A DNA stretch of 64,000 nt from Luidia sarsii (lineage: Eukaryota > Echinodermata > Asteroidea > Paxillosida > Luidiidae). How positions within the stretch are numbered: position 1 is the stretch's first letter; the number at the start of each line of letters is the position of its first letter. The position numbers and the translations under genes were made by a program. The stretch is from contig OX465115.1 of NCBI GenBank assembly GCA_949987565.1, forward strand, positions 13,926,017 to 13,990,016, given 5' to 3'. Under the pieces are notes generated by a model, which worked only from the letters and a program-made list of their open reading frames with translations, searched no databases and had not been told where the DNA came from. Below are positions 1 through 12,300 of the stretch, piece by piece.

Positions 1-88
1 TTTACCATACCTCGAGCCGAGCTGGTCGAACCATAAATACGGTGCGGCTATAAACCGCCTTCAATTGTTTCTGATTAATTGTTTCTAT

Positions 89-270
89 CTTAAAATTTAG
101 TGGACCTTTCTCAGACGCATTCTGCCTTTGAGAAAGGTCCTGCTAGGATCGAAAGGTCCTGCTAGGATCGAAAGGTCCTGCTAGGATTGAAACGTCAGGC
201 CTACTAAATTTTAAGATTTGCCTTTTGGTAATTTTAGTCAGTAATTAGCAGTTTGCAACCTTCTTTTGGT
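89..270. repeat. Fold-back element, 'CGATCCTAGCAGGACC' family
   Basis: Arms CTTAAAATTTAGTGG and CTACTAAATTTTAAG enclose GAGAAAGGTCCTGCTAGGAT and extra partial repeats of it. The outer flank (to ~270) matches the flank of other copies in reverse. Confidence 0.8.
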
Positions 271-1978
271 ACATCAAATTGTTTCTGTAATAAATCTCAG
301 TCGTGCTAAACGGGATCCTGAGAGTATAGGGTCTACCCATCATTCAAGATTTATATACAGTCGATCCACTCAGCTATCTCTTTTTTCTCACGCCACTTTC
401 GAAAGTCCCTTGAACTTTTGACGGCACTGAATTAATGGTTAAAGGTCTCCCTAGGCCCAGTGCAACCTATCCGATTCAGTGACCAAATGCCTCCTCCCCT
501 CCGTTGACCCCAGCATATATACCCGACGCTAAACTCTAATGGACCCGTACCGCGCGAGGTGGTAGTAGAAACAAGATGCATGGTAGAGATCGCAGCGCGT
601 TACAGGATGCCTACAGAGAAAGAAACCCATTGGACGGTCAAAATGCAAAATGTTGGACACTGGCGCTGTTCCTGAAGCGTTATAGACCTTTCTTTATACT
701 GCTTACAAACGGTAGACCCTAAATAGTCCGACCGGCGGAAACACAAAGCTTAACAGAACTAAAATTCCGTTCTACTTTTTTCTAGATTAGAAACGCAGGC
801 CCTCCTTTGATAAAGTAAAATATGAACAACACTATTCCAAAAGTTCTCACTCACAGAAGGCGGCATTTGGAAGAAATCTGGGACGAAAGTGTTCAATTTC
901 GCCCGTTAAAATAGCGGTTGAGCCTAATTCGCACGAGGTGGTGCTATTTTCCCGGTGCAGGGATAGGGTATTCCGGCAACCCGTAACGCGTGTGCAGTGC
1001 GCTGATCGTTTATCTCCACACAAGATCAGCTATGCATACAGTGCATGGCATGGCGACGAGCCAATCTGAGAAGGCTACCGGAAAAATAGCGTTACAGACC
1101 ATTTTGCCCCACGCCGGCTGCGTAAATAGACTGATTGGCTGTCCCACGGCCACGGTACCCATTGACCTCCCGCAGTCGGGGAGATTAACTCATGAATATT
1201 CAGTTGTGACGTACGGCATTCTACTTTGCCGCCTTTAGGGTCTACCCTTACAAACATTGACTGGAAACCAACGCATGCGCACTCGTTGGTTGGCAAGAGT
1301 TCCAGATTATCATAACCATACGTATACGGTAGGAGACACCCGGTGCTGTCTGATATTAACCAAATTACCGAAGATCATTCCTATGTTCCTGTTTTACAGG
1401 TCACAAATTAGACATCTTCTTATGTCAACCAACTAGACAGATTGTCAAGAGAAAGATATAACGACAAACCTATGGTTAAATTTCGGAACGAGACGCTGGT
1501 TTTCACATAATTTGTATGGGCCTCGGATTCAGGGAAACTTGAAAATTGTTCGTTCCGAATCTCCTCTGTATCTTTGCTGCAGCAACAGCAACAGCAGCTT
1601 AATACCACTTCCAATCACAGAACACCATCAGGACAAACTTGTGATAATTGTTATCGGCGTGCCAAGGCTAGGGGAAGATCCGGTATTCTGTATCATGGTT
1701 GTAAACAAAGTTCGTGCCACTGGAAACCAAAAACTAAATGGCGGATGTGTGACTGTGACGTGGCAAAAGAAAGGTCTGTTAAGTTGAGGTGACGTAACCT
1801 CCCATAACGATAGATTCATGGCTTCCGTGTACAACGGATGTTAGAAAAGTAGGGGACGAGCTTGAACGAGCATCCAAGATGCCAAAGCACATACACCTCC
1901 AATGCAACGCAACACGGGCACTCTTTCTCCCGAAGACGAACACAGCACAGCTGTTCGAAACGTGGAGTGAAACCCTAC
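271..1978. other. Intergenic DNA, no gene seen
   Basis: Short open frames only, none with family resemblance. One 72-codon frame (1574-1792) has several Cys and a Gln run but no recognisable domain. Confidence 0.5.
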
Positions 1979-1994
1979 GGTTCTTTTCAGAACC
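1979..1994 (+). other. Histone-type 3' stem-loop sequence inside a repeat
   Basis: GGTTCTTTTCAGAACC is a 6-bp stem with a TTTT-C-type loop followed by AC, fitting the metazoan histone mRNA stem-loop GGYYCTTTTCAGRRCCAC. No histone gene is nearby; related copies lie at 36198, 47015, 47107 and 61989. Confidence 0.6.
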
Positions 1995-3365
1995 ACTCTC
2001 ACTCGCAAAAGAGCAACCCTTTATGCTTCACGCAGTGTCACCGTGAACCTCATAACCATGCTCATAATAGCATACACGGTACTTCCACCATGCATATACC
2101 CTTTAAAGGGTCTCTGCAGTAAATATCACAGTCAAGCTCATTTTCTACTGTCGTCTTGGGATCTGTATTGGCGAGCTTACTTTTTCTTAGTAGAGTCAGA
2201 AATTGGTGATCTTATAAAAATGAGCTAGGGTGCCATTGTCAGGACACCACAGTTTAAGAAACACAAGAAAAACATCAAATTTCAAACTGCAATTGAATCC
2301 CTCTGGATTAGGTTTGATGAAAAAAAACCTTCACTAAGTGATTATGAGGCCTACAATTTTGGAGTAAATCAACAGGTTTGGGGATAGGTCTGCAGGAAAA
2401 AAACAGACATTTTCAGAAACTTTTGTCGACAACCAATAAGGTTGATTGCTGTTGCATGATCCTGTGATGACATCACAACTTTGCTCATGAATATTGAAAT
2501 TCTCATGAGCATAACAACTTAAAACTTGCAAATACACCCCCAGAACGAGTGTTAAAAACAGTTTGATTGTTTGAGCGACATCGCAAAACAGTTCTGTAGC
2601 ATGGATTTAAGTGTTAAAATGTTCATTGCGTACTGCAGGGACCCTGCAATCTTACTTATCAAGGTTTGAACGACTTTGCCAGCCTAGCATAGATTTCAAC
2701 AGAAGCCACACAGGCGTTCGACCTATATTGCATGGCTCGACTGTGCCAGACTTGACTGGCTAGTGTACTATGTTTTGCAGGCATATTGGTTTATTTCACA
2801 GGTGTTCAATGTTCCCTATTGTTTGGCGACTTTTGAAAGAAGGACACTTTATTCCCCCCCAAAAAAAAAAAATGTAGGCGGTCGTGGGCATTGGCTCGGA
2901 ACCGGGCGGATTGACGGAGAAAACCCCCTTTTTTCATGAAATCATGATAATCTGTTCATTGAGAAAAACCCTCAGTATTTGGGATTCCCACCCACCCACA
3001 GTAGCGTACCACGACCCCCTTTTTTTTGGGGGGGGGGGGGTGCGCTGGGGGGGGGGTGGGCGAAGTTTGAATGAACTTGGCCGGTGAAGCTGAAATCCCC
3101 ACTCCGGGAATACATTTCCAGACAGACTAGACCCATTAACTGTATGCGGTATAATCATTGTTCGCTCGTTCAACAACGACGCAGTTAGAACCATTCTTGT
3201 TGCCGATCCCAATCGGGGTTTTTTTGCGAAGCCACTGAATCGTACTCAATTTCTTATTGATTCCTAAGAAAAGCCTAGACGTTCTGGCTGGCCAACTATA
3301 TTATAAGCCCAACAGCCGCCCCTGCCGGGCGTTGTATAGGCCTAAGCCAGTATACATGTTTGTAT

Positions 3366-3834
3366 GTGACCCGGCACAGCGACATGAGGAATATCTTACC
3401 AAAACACTTTTCGAGTAAACAACGCCTGAAGTCAAAGTATCTTCTAAATTCGATTAAAAATCAATTTTTGTTTTTTTGGATTTTCGGAAAGTTGAAATAT
3501 TGGAGGATATTATGTCCCAAGGATTTTCCCGAAATCCGTCTCTAAATATTGAAAAAACGAGGATTTTTGGGGAGTGTTTGTGTACTGTTTTCATGAAAAT
3601 ATAAAGTTCCTGCCTTTTTGAATGGCCGCTTTCGAGGAGTTAGACTGGTGCTGCTATATTGTGTCTGGTGCCAAATGAACGAGCGAAGTCCCCTTGTACT
3701 ATTTACAACAAAGTTCATACGGAAATTAATTTGATATCATTCGAAAGCTAATGGTATATACTCTTTCACATCTTATAGAAAATATTAAAATCTCAAAAGT
3801 GGGGGTTATTCCTCATTATGCTGTGCCGGGTCAC
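3366..3834. mobile_element. ~470-bp non-autonomous TIR element, copy 1
   Basis: Bounded by GTGACCCGGCACAGC and GCTGTGCCGGGTCAC. Near-identical over its length to the copy at 6671-7141. It encodes no protein, so it is a MITE of unassigned superfamily. Confidence 0.85.
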
Positions 3835-4055
3835 ATATGTACTTCCTAATTTTGTCGAGGTTTGGGTTCAAGCGTGGGTGTGTAATGTACAAGGGTAGAC
3901 CAACGGAGGCCTCCATTGCTGGGAGCGATCGAGTGGCCCGATTTCCCTGACTGAAGGTCACTATACGTTTCCGCATCCGGTGCTATACGAGTGCGCGCTT
4001 GTGATAGGAACTCGCTTGATTTCCTCGCAGCACTTTTTATTCAACTTAGGAATTG

Positions 4056-4200
4056 TTTGTTTGCGTCTGAATGTAAACATGGCGTGATCCCTGGAGTATT
4101 ATCAGTTGAAATTGCTTCTGACTGGCGGCCTACCCCGACGAAGACCATAGTTGACTTTCTGGGAAGGCCGCCATCTATTGTCCAAGGCGGGCTCGTACAG
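4056..4200 (+). mobile_element. SINE-like fragment (5' part)
   Basis: Contains GTTTGCGTCTGAATG, GTGATCCCTGGAG, CTTCTGACTGGCGG and GTTGACTTTCTGGGAAGGCC, the same order as in the fuller copies at 11170 and 34735 (reverse). The tRNA-like half is missing. Confidence 0.6.
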
Positions 4201-4254
4201 TACGGCTCCGGGCAGAGATTCGGGCCAAACGCGCGCAAACCACGGCACAACGCT

Positions 4255-4312
4255 TTGCCTTTGAGAAATGCTTTGCCTAGGATCGAAACGTCAGGCTCTC
4301 TAACTTTTGAGA
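4255..4312 (+). repeat. Single arm of the fold-back family
   Basis: TTTGAGAAATGCTTTGCCTA then GGATCGAAACGTCAGGC and CTCTAACTTTTGAGAT; the second arm is absent. Confidence 0.6.
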
Positions 4313-4679
4313 TATCTATGAGGCATTGACATAATGTTAATCAAATGAAAGCACAGCGGTTGTGTTGCGCTGTAAGTGTTCCTCCGTTCATGCGGATTGA
4401 TACCAATCAGGTCCGAGAACCTCACACTCTCACAGAAGAGAAATTGCAATGTGTTAGGCCTACCCCTACTTATAGCTCCATGGTATTACCACAAGTCTAT
4501 CACTTATGAATCTGCTATACTCTCTCACCATGAAAACCATCCAATACAAATCTAAGTGATGTAACCCATACATGCAGTTATGTGAATGGGGAGGTCCTTG
4601 GCAAGCCAACAGATTGTAAAGGTCAAAACCGATTGCAAGCTCCCCAAATTCCCGATAAAAAGCAGTCAAAGTGGCGGGC

Positions 4680-4955
<276 letters not shown>

Positions 4956-5262
4956 GGCCTATATCTCAACCTTTCGACCTTGTTGGGAAGCCAATCTCAA
5001 TTGGAGTTTAAAAAGGGTTCGTCTGGGGGGAAGTTCCAACCGTGTACGACACCAGTCGGGCTGGGGCGGGCAACCTGGGGGTCATGCAACGGCAACAAGC
5101 AATTCAATGGTGCGTGTGTTATTTACAAGGAACTTGAACCTGCCTGTGCATTCCGAGACGAATTGTTGGCTGCATACGGGTACGACCGTACGAAAGCAAT
5201 TAAAAGGTGTACCTTCAAATTTCGGATGCCATGCACAAACGAACGAACGTTCCTATTCTTAG

Positions 5263-5620
5263 AGGCCTATACAACATTGGTAAAAGTCAAAAGATTGCCA
5301 ACGTCTGTGTGTTAAACAACATTTCCAAAAAAGAAATCCTGCAAAAATTTTAGCTCAAATGGTAATCTGAGAAAGTAGAAAAAGGCAAAAACCCGCCACG
5401 GTTTTCGCACCGGTCTGTAATGTAAGAAATAGTTTATTACTCGAGAGTAGTAATTAAACCATTTGTCGATGCTTGAGTGAAGATTTCTCGAAAAGTACAC
5501 CATCCCAGACCGTAAGATTTAAACATGAGGATTCTATCATGACCATCTACAAACTGTGTAAATTAGAAGGAAATCTGTGGACATCGATGTTTTTTAATTT
5601 TCCCAATGTTTTGGGGGCCT
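5263..5620. mobile_element. TTAA-flanked MITE, copy A
   Basis: Starts AGGCCTATACAACATTGG, ends CCCAATGTTTTGGGGGCCT; flanks are TTAG and TTAA. Reverse-oriented relative to copies at 15465 and 18871. Confidence 0.8.
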
Positions 5621-5624
5621 TTAA

Positions 5625-6182
5625 GCAAAGGTTTTTAAAAATAAAACTTTGATTCTGAGAAAGGTACTACCGGTACTACGTGATCGGAACAACAGTTCAT
5701 TTTTGCATAATGTGCCTTTGTCCCAGCCGCCTTGCGTCTCAGGCCTGTTTATCAGTTTCCTCCGCCGAAAATGGATGTCACAGAGAATGGACGATTCGAT
5801 TCTTGCAAAGAATGAACCAGACGAAGCCGCGAGCCCATTCTTAGAATGTGCAGCTCCGGGTCTCTTCTCAAAATTGTTTTCGGTTGCCAACACCGCTTCG
5901 CTCATGTTGAGGTTTGGACCTCATTGACTTCTCATTTGCCCAATTCAATGCTCATTCCATCCGCTGTAACACGTACCCGCATATTATAACGGAACTAACT
6001 TGATTCGCGTCTTTACGGTCTCGACTAACCTGTGCCATCACGTTATACTCCCGTACCCGGTATTTTGTTTTCGGGACCCTGCAGGGCTCTGAAATCGGTT
6101 CGATTGGTTTGTGTTTCTCACAGTCGGTCTTTCTCTCTCCTGTGGTTTTTTTTTCTCGGTGGAATCATCAAGGACCACAGGC
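5625..6182. other. Region just upstream of the zinc transporter start
   Basis: No clear promoter motif. Pyrimidine-rich stretch at 6110-6155 followed by CACAGGC could be a splice acceptor of a first non-coding exon. Confidence 0.35.
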
Positions 6183-6369
6183 ATGACGGCCATCGAGGAG
6201 CGAGAGAGGCTCGTCATCTCCCTTGACGGGGAGAACGCCGAGAAGTACGGCGCGGTCGAGATCAGCCACGGGGGCCATGACGACCGGCACACGGTTCTCA
6301 AGCGAGCCCGCAATCGTCTCCTGGTTGCCACCTTCTTTTGCCTGAGCGTCATGATCGCGGAGGTGGTGG
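6183..6369 (+). CDS. SLC30A2: ZnT-like exon 1 (N-terminus, TM1)
   Basis: Encodes residues 1-62 plus one nucleotide. It holds the acidic cytosolic N-terminus and most of TM1 (LLVATFFCLSVMIAEVVG). The donor is G|GTGGGT at 6370, phase 1. Confidence 0.85.
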
Positions 6370-9300
6370 GTGGGTACCAGTGAACTCTTTAAAGCCCTTT
6401 TTTTCCAGACGTCGTGCGATAATGAGACAGTTCCTCCCTTCACACGATCGATTGTCATGGGTCCCGTGAGAAATTCTCCGCTAGCGGATGTCACCTACGA
6501 CAAAATATCTCAGGGGTTCACCAGGGACGTCTGTCACTTTCAGGAATTGGTAACCTTTCACACGATGGCACTCTCCGAGTTTTTTTTTTCAGCGCCGCCT
6601 GAAAAGGCCTTTAACATCCGTCCTAATGTTGCTGATTATGAGCCTACACTGTAAATAAACTTTAACATTTGTGACCCGGCACAGCAACATGAGAAATATC
6701 CCACCAAAACACTTTTCGAGTAAACAACGCCTGAAGTCAAAGTATCTTCTCAATTCGATGAAAATGTTTGGTTTTTTTTCTTTTTTTTTCCGGAAAGTTA
6801 ATGTATTGGAGGATGTTATGTCCAAGGGATTTTTCCGAAATCCGTCTCTAAATATCGAAAAAACGAGGATTTCGGGGGAGTGTTTGTGTACTGTTTTCAT
6901 GAAAATGTAAAGTTCCTGCCTTATTGAATGGCCGCTTTCGAGGAGTTAGAATGGTGCTGCTATATTGTGTCTGGTATCAAATGAACGAGCAAAGTCCCCT
7001 TGTATTATTTACAACAAAGTTCACACGAAAATAATTTTGATATCATTTGAAAGCTGATGGTATACTATACTCTTTCACATCATTAGAAAATCTAAAACCT
7101 CAAAAAGGAGGGTTATTCCTCATTATGCTGTGCCGGGTCACATTTGACGGAGGCTGGTCTGGTAAAAATTATTGAACGACAGAAGCCTATCTGCTGGGTT
7201 TCTATTGATCGAAATCACTCTCGTAACTGTCAACATTTCTGATACAACTGGAGTAGGTAAGTGTTTGGGCACAGGACTGCAGGTCCCAGGCCGGCCTACC
7301 CAACACTCAGTGCACGTTTGATATTGTATGCATGGAGCTCCATGCCTTGGTTCAACGTTGATCCAATTGATGGATAAACATTGCCCAGCTTTTTTTTTAG
7401 AGCGACATGGACACAATACTGACATAGAATGGTCGCTCCTTTGCTTTGAGTGCAGTATTGTGCACTGATCTAAGGGGTTCGCGCACACAAACTGAAAAAT
7501 GCAAGGTCGCTCCGGGAGGCGTATTTTTTGTTCGTAGGAGGGTTAGAGGCAATTTTCATAAATTATCATAAATGGGCGTGGCGAATTGTTTACGACAAGA
7601 AGATTGCGACCCCATTTACGATAAATGCCCCTAACCCTCCTACGAAAAAAAAATACGCCTCCGGGAGTCATTCCGAAGCGAATCGAGTGTGTTTGTGTCT
7701 ATGGAGGGAACGTGACGGGTTTCGTGCTTTGACTTGCAGGGGGCTACGTGGCCCACAGTCTGGCCGTGATGACGGACGCTGCGCACATGCTGGTGGACTT
7801 TCTGGGCTTCATCATCGCACTGGTGGCCATCTACCTCGCCAAGAAACAGCCCAGCCAGAGACTGACTCACGGCTGGCACCGAGCAGGTTGTTATTACACG
7901 GTCACTGAATCTGGGTCCCAGACGTCTCTTGTTGTACCATACAGTGCCTATATATACATAGGCCTTCCCCGCAGTGTGTTAATGACCAAAATGAAAAAAT
8001 ATAAAAACACATGCAGGGCCTGGATGCATGACGTTTCAATCCAAGCAGAACCAATTGCTCACAGACATTCTAAGAAGGGAAAACAACATTCAATACAACG
8101 GTGGACATGGGGTCGATTTCACCAAACTCGTCCCGTAACTCACGATCAATCGCGAGACGAAGAGCGATGCACAGAAACCATACAGCCTATAGCAAAACTT
8201 ACGATGGGTTATCCATCGTAGGTAGGGTTACGGGTTAGGGTTAAGGCTTTGTAAAAACCACCCCAGGCCAGGCCCCCAGAGCGAGTTTTGTTAACAGCTA
8301 AAACGGTTTTGATTCACACGAGGCTATATAGCTCCATAACCCTGGCCCCTGGTAGATATAGTTCATGTTATTCAAGGCAAAACTAATACGCTGTGATTTA
8401 CAGGCACCAGAACGATCTGTTTAAAAAGGTATAGGGGTCACTCACTGACCCATAAACTTCAGAAAGCAGTGATTTATGAAGGAGAATAGTAGGAATGCCA
8501 GAGAAAACTGACAATAAGCACTTTTAGATTATAGCTTGTTATTATAGTTATTCAATTTACAGTTTTAAAGCCACATTTTTGGTGTGAAAAGCGATCAATC
8601 TTCTCCACAGCTAGCTACACGGCTTTTCTTTCGCGGGGTGCAACCGCGAGCATGGCAGTATTTTACTTTTGGACTTGCAATTGGTGCGTGTGTCGATATT
8701 TGACTGTGTCGATATTTTGATTAGTATTATGGAGTGACAGGTGTGCTTTGCAATGTTGCCACCGTGGTTTGAGATATATAACAGGACCGACATATGACGC
8801 TCAACCACCGTCGCTCGAGCTATGCTGGTACCCCGTCAATTGTGTGGGGACTATATACAAGGACGTGTTTTGTAAACCAGCGTAGGTTAGACTTAGGGCG
8901 TTACGGTTAGGGTTACGGTTACGGTTAGAGTTTGGGTTGGGTTAGCGTTAGTGGTAGAGTTGGGATTAGGAGTAGGATTAGGGTTAGGTTTGGGTTCAGG
9001 ATTAGGGTTGTTAGGGTTATGGGTTAGGGTTGTTTCGTGCCTGTGCCTGTAACCGTTACCTGAGAAATAAATGAATGAATGAATGGGGGGCCGGGAGGCC
9101 TCAGCAAAACCTGGCTTTGCACACGCGCACTTAAAGCTTAGCCACGGTGGTTAGGTATCATATACGTCGTGCGTGACGCATATAATTCCTCGTGGTTTTG
9201 CAGAGGTCCTGGGGGCGCTGTTCTCCGTGTTGCTCATCTGGATCATGACTGGCGTCCTCATCTACCTCGGGATCCAGCGCACGATCAACAAGCGACACAC

Positions 9301-12300
9301 CATCAACTCCGAGGTCATGATCATCACCTCGGCCTTTGGGCTCTTCGTCAATTTCATGTGAGTGGGTCTGGCTGGGCTGGCACCGGGGTTATCGAGTTTG
9401 ATATTGGTCGGACGGTTTAGTCTCCTTAAGGTTGGGACTGGTCGAAATGGGATGGGTTGGGTTGGGTTGGGTTGGGATGGGATGGGTTGGGTTGGGATGG
9501 GTTGGGTTGGGTTGGGTTGGGTTGGGTTGGGTTGGGATGGGTTGGGATGGGTTGGATTGGGATGGGTTGGGTTGGGTTGGGTTGGGTTGGGATGGGTTGG
9601 GTTGGGTTGGGTTGGGTTGGGTTGGGATGGGTTGGGATGGGTTGGGATGGGATGGGTTGGATTGGGTTGGATTGGGATGGGTTGGGTTGGGTTGGGTTGG
9701 GATGGGTTGGGTTGGGTTGGGTTGGGTTGGGATGGGATAGGTTGGGTTGTGTTTGGAAAGAGGTGAGGTGTGATGGCTTTTAGTTTTTGCAATAGTCATC
9801 CTCTCTTTAATAGAAAGCCAACATGATGCTCCCCTCGCCCCCCCCCCCCCTCTCTCTCTCTCTCTCCCTCCCTCTCACCCTCTCTCTTTATCTCTTTGTC
9901 TGTCTTTGTCTCTCTATGTCACTATGTCTGTCTCTGGCTCTCTGTCTCTCCCTCTCTCTATCTCTCCATCTACCCCCCTCTCTTTCTCTCTCTCTCTCTC
10001 ACTTTCTCCCTCTCACTCTCTCCCTCTCTCTCTCTCCCCCCTCTCCCTCTCTCCCTCTCTCCCTCTCCCCCTCTTTCTCTCTCTCTCTCTCACTCTCTCC
10101 CTCTCTCTCTCTCCCCCTCTCCCTCTCTCCCTCTCTCCCTCTCCCCCTCTTTCTCTCTCTCTCTCACCCTCTCTCTCTTTCTCTCTTTCTAGGCTGGGAT
10201 TCATACTGCACATCCAGTGCGTGGGCGGCAAATGCATGCCCACTGTGCCTGTCTTCGGCCACTCCCACGAGCACAGCGAGCACGAGAACGTCAACCTGCG
10301 GGCGGCCACCCTCCACGTGGTCGGTGACGTCATCCAGAGTTTCAGCATTCTCGTCGGGGCCGTCGTCCTCTACTTCAGGGTAAGCGCTAATACACCAACC
10401 AGCAGGTTACACCGTGATGGCCGCATTGGCGGCTCTGGTTGACCCCCGGCCATACTCACGCACGCGATTCATGCATCGCACCCCTTTACTGCATGTAGTT
10501 TCTGTCCCGAAGTGCAGTACTGTGAAATGTTCTTATAGCTTCTTCCCCCGTACTGCTATACGCTTTGGAACCCTCTACCTACATCCTGTTTTCCATCTTC
10601 ATACAAACTGGATCTGCTCAAGAGGAACATGAATAGATACCTTCGGTCCCTTTGACTCTGTTTTCTTTCTTTATCTGTCTATTCCTCTTCTATTTTTCCT
10701 GTAGCCATCACCTCCAGTGGCCTTATAAGGCCTTGTGTGTGTTTGGCGATCGTTCATAAAAACATTTGGGGGGTGGGTTTCCCAGACTTTCATTATAGAT
10801 GCACTACCAGTCACCAAGAGGATTTTGAACGATATACTGATGCAAGAGTATAGTTAGTGGTGTGCACGTTATGATAATTAGCCCCAGGCCGCCATCTTGG
10901 AGCTATTTAGAGGAGTGCCCATTAATCCGAGGAGCGCGTCCTCTAGTGGGGCCTATGGTTATACTCTGGCGTTACTTTTCACCGTCCCCGACTGCAGCCC
11001 AACTGGACCATCATTGACCCCATCCTGACAATCATCTTCAGCGTGCTGGTGTTCCTGACAACGTGTAGACTCTTCAGGGACATCATCCAAGTGCTCATGG
11101 AAGGTAATACAGTGATACGTGGATAAGTACTTGCTTGCACGGTCACTTATTTAATAGCATTTTGGAGACACACGGCAGTGGGTGGTTGAATCGATTCCGA
11201 CTGGCGCCCCCACCCCGGCAGAGACTAGTTGACTATTTGGGAAGGCCACCATCTAAGGGCTGGATAGCTCGGATTGCGAGAGCACTGGTACGCAAATTCA
11301 GAGGGTCTAGTAGGGTTCAAGACCTGGTCCAGTCAACTTTGTCTTTGCAATTTTTCAAAATGAGTGAGAGAGAGAGAGTGGGTAGCGAGATCGAGGGGGA
11401 GCCCTCTCGCCTGACTCTCCACATTAAAAAGAAAAGAAAACACGCCTGTGCAAAGTGGCATTAATTAACGCCTCAAAAAGATCATATACCGCCACGAATG
11501 AACGACGGAACGAACGGAGAAACACGTCACGGTGCGACGCTAAATTCGGGCACTTCAGTCACTGTCGAAAATAGAGAGAGCCCATTATGACTCTGATTTT
11601 TCATTTTAAGACTTTCTTTTAAGACGCAATCTCAACAACGGGCGAAGCCCACTTGCAGGTGAATTATTACTTGGTGCCTCGATTCCCCCTTTCAATTATT
11701 ATTTCCCCTCTTTACCCCATTTTTGGGAGGTGGGGGTAAAACTGAAAGGTTGAGAAGGGGCAAAACTCTATACCAAGCTGGGTTTTTGATTCGGATTTGT
11801 TGGTGCATGTGTGGTTTTTTGTTTTCCTGCAGCGAAACCTCCCTCTATCGATTTCACCGATGCCTGCCGTCAGCTCGTAGCCATTGAGGGCGTGGAGGGT
11901 GTCCACTCACTACGGATTTGGTCCCTGACGACCGGCTTCCCGATCATCACCGTCCACCTCGTCATAGGTACGATTGAGGGGGGGGGACCTCTTGGCTCTG
12001 TCTGTTGGGTATAGACGACGCATGCGCTCCAGTGGCGTCACAACCTCGTCCCCACGAGCTGCTTTACAAGCCTGGGGGCGTGGGCACTTCCCGAACTTCA
12101 GTACCGTCATTTTTTTTTAGTGGAAATATTAAGAGTGAATAAGGTTTCATAGCAAGAACTACTCGATCTGATGCAAGTTGTGGCTACGAAAGCTTTTGCA
12201 CTGATCTTCACTCTTCATCACAACCAGTGTGCCTTAGTTATGGTGCTCTGCATGATCCCTGCCTTGTCATTATTCGTCCGATATACTAACTCAACTACTC

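Noticed and set aside
1574..1792. 72-codon Cys-containing frame resembling a zinc-binding module
   Set aside because: Cys spacing fits no family I can name and no neighbouring exon supports it.
1979..1994. Possible histone gene 3' end
   Set aside because: No H1/H2A/H2B/H3/H4 sequence upstream on either strand within range; the motif belongs to a repeat.
3992..3998. Metal response element TGCGCGC upstream of the zinc transporter
   Set aside because: A single match to a degenerate 7-mer 2.2 kb away is expected by chance.
9262..9799. Trp/Gly/Leu and Pro/Thr/Gln/Asn repeat proteins
   Set aside because: Frames open only because the GGGTT/GGGAT array lacks stops; the first overlaps zinc transporter exon 3.
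11230..11340. Functional tRNA gene
   Set aside because: Box A- and B-like sequences are present but there is no intact cloverleaf and the flanks are SINE; same for 34765-34835.
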